Positions 34,238 through 36,755 of a stretch of DNA of 36,755 bases are shown here, piece by piece (position 1 is the stretch's first letter; each line of letters starts with the position of its first letter). The translations under genes and the position numbers were made by a program. The DNA comes from Bacteroidota bacterium (GTDB lineage Bacteria; Bacteroidota; Bacteroidia; Flavobacteriales; Flavobacteriaceae), in contig JAAYLC010000038.1 in assembly GCA_012522045.1 (NCBI GenBank), forward strand, positions 1 to 36,755, given 5' to 3'. A model generated the notes under the pieces. That model made no database searches. It saw only the letters and a program-made list of their open reading frames with translations, and was not told the origin of the DNA.

Positions 34238-35059
34238 ATGGCAAACAAAGTAGAAGTAAAAAAATTACTTGACGCAGGTGTACACTTTGGACACCTCACC
34301 CGCAAATGGAATCCGAACATGGCTCCTTATATTTATATGGAGCGCAACGGAATTCACATCATCAACCTATACAAAACTGCTGCAAAAATTGAAGAAGCTT
34401 CAGAAGCACTTAAGAAAATTGCAGCCAGCGGTCGAAAAATCCTTTTCGTCGCTACCAAAAAACAAGCAAAAGACATTGTCGCCGAAAAAGCAAAAGCGGT
34501 CAATATGCCTTACATCACCGAAAGATGGCCGGGCGGAATGTTAACCAACTTTGTGACCATCCGAAAAGCAGTAAAGAAAATGACTGCCATTGACCGGATG
34601 AAACAAGACGGAACTTTCAACACCTTGTCTAAAAAAGAAAGACTTGCCGTAGACCGTCTTCGTGCCAAATTAGAGAAAAACTTAGGGTCTATAGCCGACA
34701 TGAGTCGTCTTCCTGCTGCCTTGTTTGTCGTGGACATCACCCGTGAGCATATTGCTGTGGCAGAAGCCTTAAAGTTAAACATCCCGATTTTTGCAATGGT
34801 GGATACCAACAGCGATCCGAGAAACATCGATTATATCATCCCAAGTAACGACGATGCTTCAAAATCCATTGAAAGCATTATCGGCTATGTGACTGATGCG
34901 ATTAAAGAAGGACTTTCCGAAAGAAAAGGCGCGAAAGAAGAAGAGGAAAAAGCTGAGGAGGAAGAAGAGAGAAAAACAGTTGCAACCGCTATTGATGAAG
35001 ACGATGATGAGGATGCTCCAAAATCAAAATCAGGAGGAAGAAAACGAATTAAATCCTAA
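34238..35059 (+). CDS. rpsB: 30S ribosomal protein S2 (uS2)
   Basis: The 273-residue protein has [24 protein letters not shown] at the start, [17 protein letters not shown], and [44 protein letters not shown], the S2 signatures. Beyond about residue 230 the C-terminus is a charged extension: a Glu/Lys run, an acidic DEDDDEDAP and a basic [10 protein letters not shown] end. It may reach the ribosome surface. It is followed 39 bp later by tsf, the conserved S2-EF-Ts operon, and preceded by a long structured leader. Confidence 0.98.
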   Translation: MANKVEVKKLLDAGVHFGHLTRKWNPNMAPYIYMERNGIHIINLYKTAAKIEEASEALKKIAASGRKILFVATKKQAKDIVAEKAKAVNMPYITERWPGGMLTNFVTIRKAVKKMTAIDRMKQDGTFNTLSKKERLAVDRLRAKLEKNLGSIADMSRLPAALFVVDITREHIAVAEALKLNIPIFAMVDTNSDPRNIDYIIPSNDDASKSIESIIGYVTDAIKEGLSERKGAKEEEEKAEEEEERKTVATAIDEDDDEDAPKSKSGGRKRIKS

Positions 35060-35098
35060 GAAAAAGCAAATAATTAATGCAAGTTAAAAATAAGAACT

Positions 35099-36067
35099 AT
35101 GACTAAAATAACTGCTGCAGACGTAAATAAATTAAGACAAATTACCGGTGCCGGAATGATGGATTGCAAAAACGCATTGGTTGAAGCAAACGGTGATATC
35201 GATGAAGCGATTTCAATCCTTAGAAAAAAAGGACAAAAAGTTGCCGAAAAACGTGCCGATCGCGAATCGAGTGAAGGAGTGGCAACAGTAAAAATCAATG
35301 AAGACCAAACACGAGGCGTAGCAATTTCTTTGAATTGCGAAACAGATTTTGTGGCTAAAAACGAAACCTTTGTGGAATTGGCAAACAAGTTTGCCGAGAT
35401 TGCGATTCATCACAACACTCTAGAAGAATTTCTTGCTGCTCCGTATGAAGGCGATTTGACCGTTCAGGATAAGTTAACAGAGCAAACCGGTGTTATTGGA
35501 GAGAAGATTGAAATTGGCGGTTTTGAAGTATTGGAAGCTCCATTTGTCGGCTCGTATGTTCACGGAAATAAGATTGCTGCGCTTACGGGACTTTCCAAAA
35601 ATTTTGATCAGGCCGATGCGCTTGCCAAGGACATTTCTATGCAAGTTGCTTCTATGGGTGCTACCACGCTATCTTATCACGATTTTGATCCGGAATACAT
35701 TGCTGCAGAAACGGAAGCGCGCATTGCTGCCATTGAAAAAGAAAACATTGAATTGGGCAGGCTTGGTAAGACGTTAAAAAACGTACCCCAATACATTTCT
35801 CGCGCACAATTAACACCGGAAGTACTTGCAAAAGCAGAAGAAGCTGCTCGCGAAGAGTTAAAAGCAGAAGGAAAACCGGAAAATATTTGGGATCGCATTC
35901 TTCCCGGAAAAATGGATCGTTTTATTAAAGACAACACCACATTAGATCTTGAAAAAGCATTGCTTGACCAAGCGTTTATCAAAGACGAAAAGAAAAATGT
36001 GGCCGAACACGTCAAATCTTTTGGAGATGTAGAAGTAGTTGGCTTTAAAAGAGTTTCATTGGCATAA
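35099..36067 (+). CDS. tsf: Elongation factor Ts
   Basis: This 322-residue factor exchanges GDP for GTP on EF-Tu. An N-terminal UBA-type domain (TAADVNKLRQITGAGMMDCKNAL) is followed by the EF-Tu contact NCETDFVAKNETF near 82-94 and the core domain (VGSYVHGNKIAALTGL). After ~190 the sequence contains the extended helical insertion usual for Bacteroidota, and it ends DVEVVGFKRVSL. In an operon with rpsB; a perfect terminator follows. Confidence 0.97.
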   Translation: MTKITAADVNKLRQITGAGMMDCKNALVEANGDIDEAISILRKKGQKVAEKRADRESSEGVATVKINEDQTRGVAISLNCETDFVAKNETFVELANKFAEIAIHHNTLEEFLAAPYEGDLTVQDKLTEQTGVIGEKIEIGGFEVLEAPFVGSYVHGNKIAALTGLSKNFDQADALAKDISMQVASMGATTLSYHDFDPEYIAAETEARIAAIEKENIELGRLGKTLKNVPQYISRAQLTPEVLAKAEEAAREELKAEGKPENIWDRILPGKMDRFIKDNTTLDLEKALLDQAFIKDEKKNVAEHVKSFGDVEVVGFKRVSLA

Positions 36068-36090
36068 GTCAAAGAGACATACATTTTATA

Positions 36091-36126
36091 AAAACCGCCT
36101 TGCAAATTTGCAAGGCGGTTTTTTTT
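36091..36126 (+). terminator. Intrinsic terminator of rpsB-tsf
   Basis: AAAACCGCCTTGCAAA pairs with TTTGCAAGGCGGTTTT as a perfect 32-bp palindrome (36091-36122), continuing into a T-run to 36126. It begins 23 bp after the tsf stop. Confidence 0.95.
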
Positions 36127-36219
36127 AGGGTTTAAAAATGGGGGATGCATTTTTATAAACTCCCCCAAAAATAGTACAGTTTAAAAGTAGAAAAAAAGTA
36201 TTAATTTTAAACTGTTATT

Positions 36220-36505
36220 ATGAAAAAGAAGCAAATTCAGTCCGACCCAAATTGCCAAGATCCTCAAGGAGTTTGAACTTGATAAAACTGCTGAGACTCT
36301 ATTACGGGAGTATGGAGTACGCAAAGCAACCCTATACAAGTGGCGCCACCGCTATGGTGGAATGGAAGCCAGTAAGCTTAAACGCATCGAACAATTGGAA
36401 GAAGAAAACTCCAAGTTAAAGCGTATGTATACAGATTTAGACCTTGAAATGGATATGGCTAATTATATTATAGAAAAAAGCTCTAAAGCCTTGCAGGAAA
36501 CGTGA
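36220..36505 (+). pseudogene. IS3-family transposase OrfA remnant (frameshifted)
   Basis: Translation from the ATG at 36220 gives MKKKQ, then one extra A (AAA at 36233-36235) shifts the frame. The next frame reads FSPTQIAKILKEFELDKTAE, then YGVRKATLYKWRHRYGGMEA and KLKRIEQLEEENSKLKRMY, the helix-turn-helix and leucine-zipper of IS3-family OrfA. At the end the expected IIEKKL-stop is lost because the A-run at 36474-36479 seems one A short, giving [12 protein letters not shown] and a stop at 36505. The usual A6G slippage site for OrfAB is thus present but out of phase with the OrfA frame. Only the left part of the IS is here; no right end is seen. Confidence 0.8.
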
Positions 36506-36755
36506 TATAGTTAGGGATTTAAAACAAAGGTATCCCGGCTGCGAGGCGCAACGCATCAAGCTCGCTTCCTTTTTGGTAAAGGGAACTTCAAAGGAAAAGA
36601 CCGTTTTCATTTTTGACGAACCCACTACCGGGCTTCATTTCCACGACATTAAAAAATTGTTGGCCTCATTTTACGCTTTGTTGGACAGAGGCCATACGGT
36701 AATCGTTGTGGAGCACAACCTGGACTTGATAAAATGTGCAGACCACATTATAGAC
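36480..36755 (+). pseudogene. Chimeric frame: IS3 OrfB start fused to a UvrA fragment (runs off the window)
   Basis: Frame 36480 reads [19 protein letters not shown], the normal start of IS3-type OrfB, then switches at about 36534-36543 to [55 protein letters not shown]. The second part is the UvrA signature (LSGGEAQR, here with Cys in place of the second Gly), Walker B and the His loop of its C-terminal ATPase. All stays in one frame to the last base. UvrA is the damage-sensing ATPase of nucleotide excision repair; the upstream ~85% of the gene is absent, so this cannot be a working uvrA. A junction made by recombination or an assembly join is equally possible. Confidence 0.75.

Noticed and set aside
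35677-36168. 163-codon minus-strand frame over tsf
   Set aside because: Runs through the tsf terminator palindrome and is antisense to tsf; Ser/Phe-rich shadow.

Overview
The window reads as a contiguous piece of a Flavobacteriia (Bacteroidota) chromosome. The evidence is the gliding/type IX secretion operon gldKLMN, Bacteroidota-only families (DUF983, DUF4296, DUF4271, the LptE and TPR genes before secG), the absence of clear Shine-Dalgarno sequences, and many upstream copies of the Bacteroidota -7 promoter motif TAnnTTTG. Species cannot be named from the sequence. Most genes are housekeeping. Accessory material is limited to about 17.6-20.1 kb and to the last ~0.6 kb.

Layout: 1-4.2 kb holds the 3' end of an AsmA-like gene, an ABC-F ATPase, a DUF983 zinc-ribbon membrane protein and a DadA-like FAD oxidoreductase. 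4.3-12.7 kb (minus strand) holds topA, an arginase-family protein that has lost metal ligands, and gldK-gldL-gldM-gldN, which ends in a strong intrinsic terminator. 12.9-17.4 kb (plus) is a compact run: miaB, a receiver-less sigma-54 activator, lptE, a TPR protein, secG. 17.6-20.1 kb (minus) is a small accessory cluster: an outer-membrane beta-barrel protein and two tandem copies of a [surface lipoprotein + short secreted protein] unit, with a repeated leader and truncated partners. 20.3-22.3 kb is groES-groEL. 22.4-30.1 kb holds a LuxE-like adenylate-forming protein, tyrS, an SDR epimerase, the minus-strand group glycosyltransferase-pyrC-DUF4296, then DUF4271 and hemD. 30.2-36.1 kb holds polA and the translation genes rplM-rpsI and rpsB-tsf. 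The right edge is a decayed IS3-type orfA joined in frame to a fragment of uvrA.

How the genes work together: GldK/L/M/N form the motor and periplasmic ring of the T9SS. topA and the arginase-like gene are coupled through TAATG, with the gld operon about 100 bp downstream. LptE and SecG belong to envelope biogenesis (LPS export and Sec translocation). rplM/rpsI/rpsB/tsf supply ribosomal proteins and EF-Ts.

Points most worth a second look: the arginase-fold pseudoenzyme beside gldK; the mosaic lipoprotein duplication; PolA with degraded proofreading residues; the palindromic divergent promoter at 2.7 kb; the hairpin-rich leaders of groES and rpsB; and the IS/uvrA chimera at the end. No CRISPR array, tRNA, rRNA or prophage was seen.
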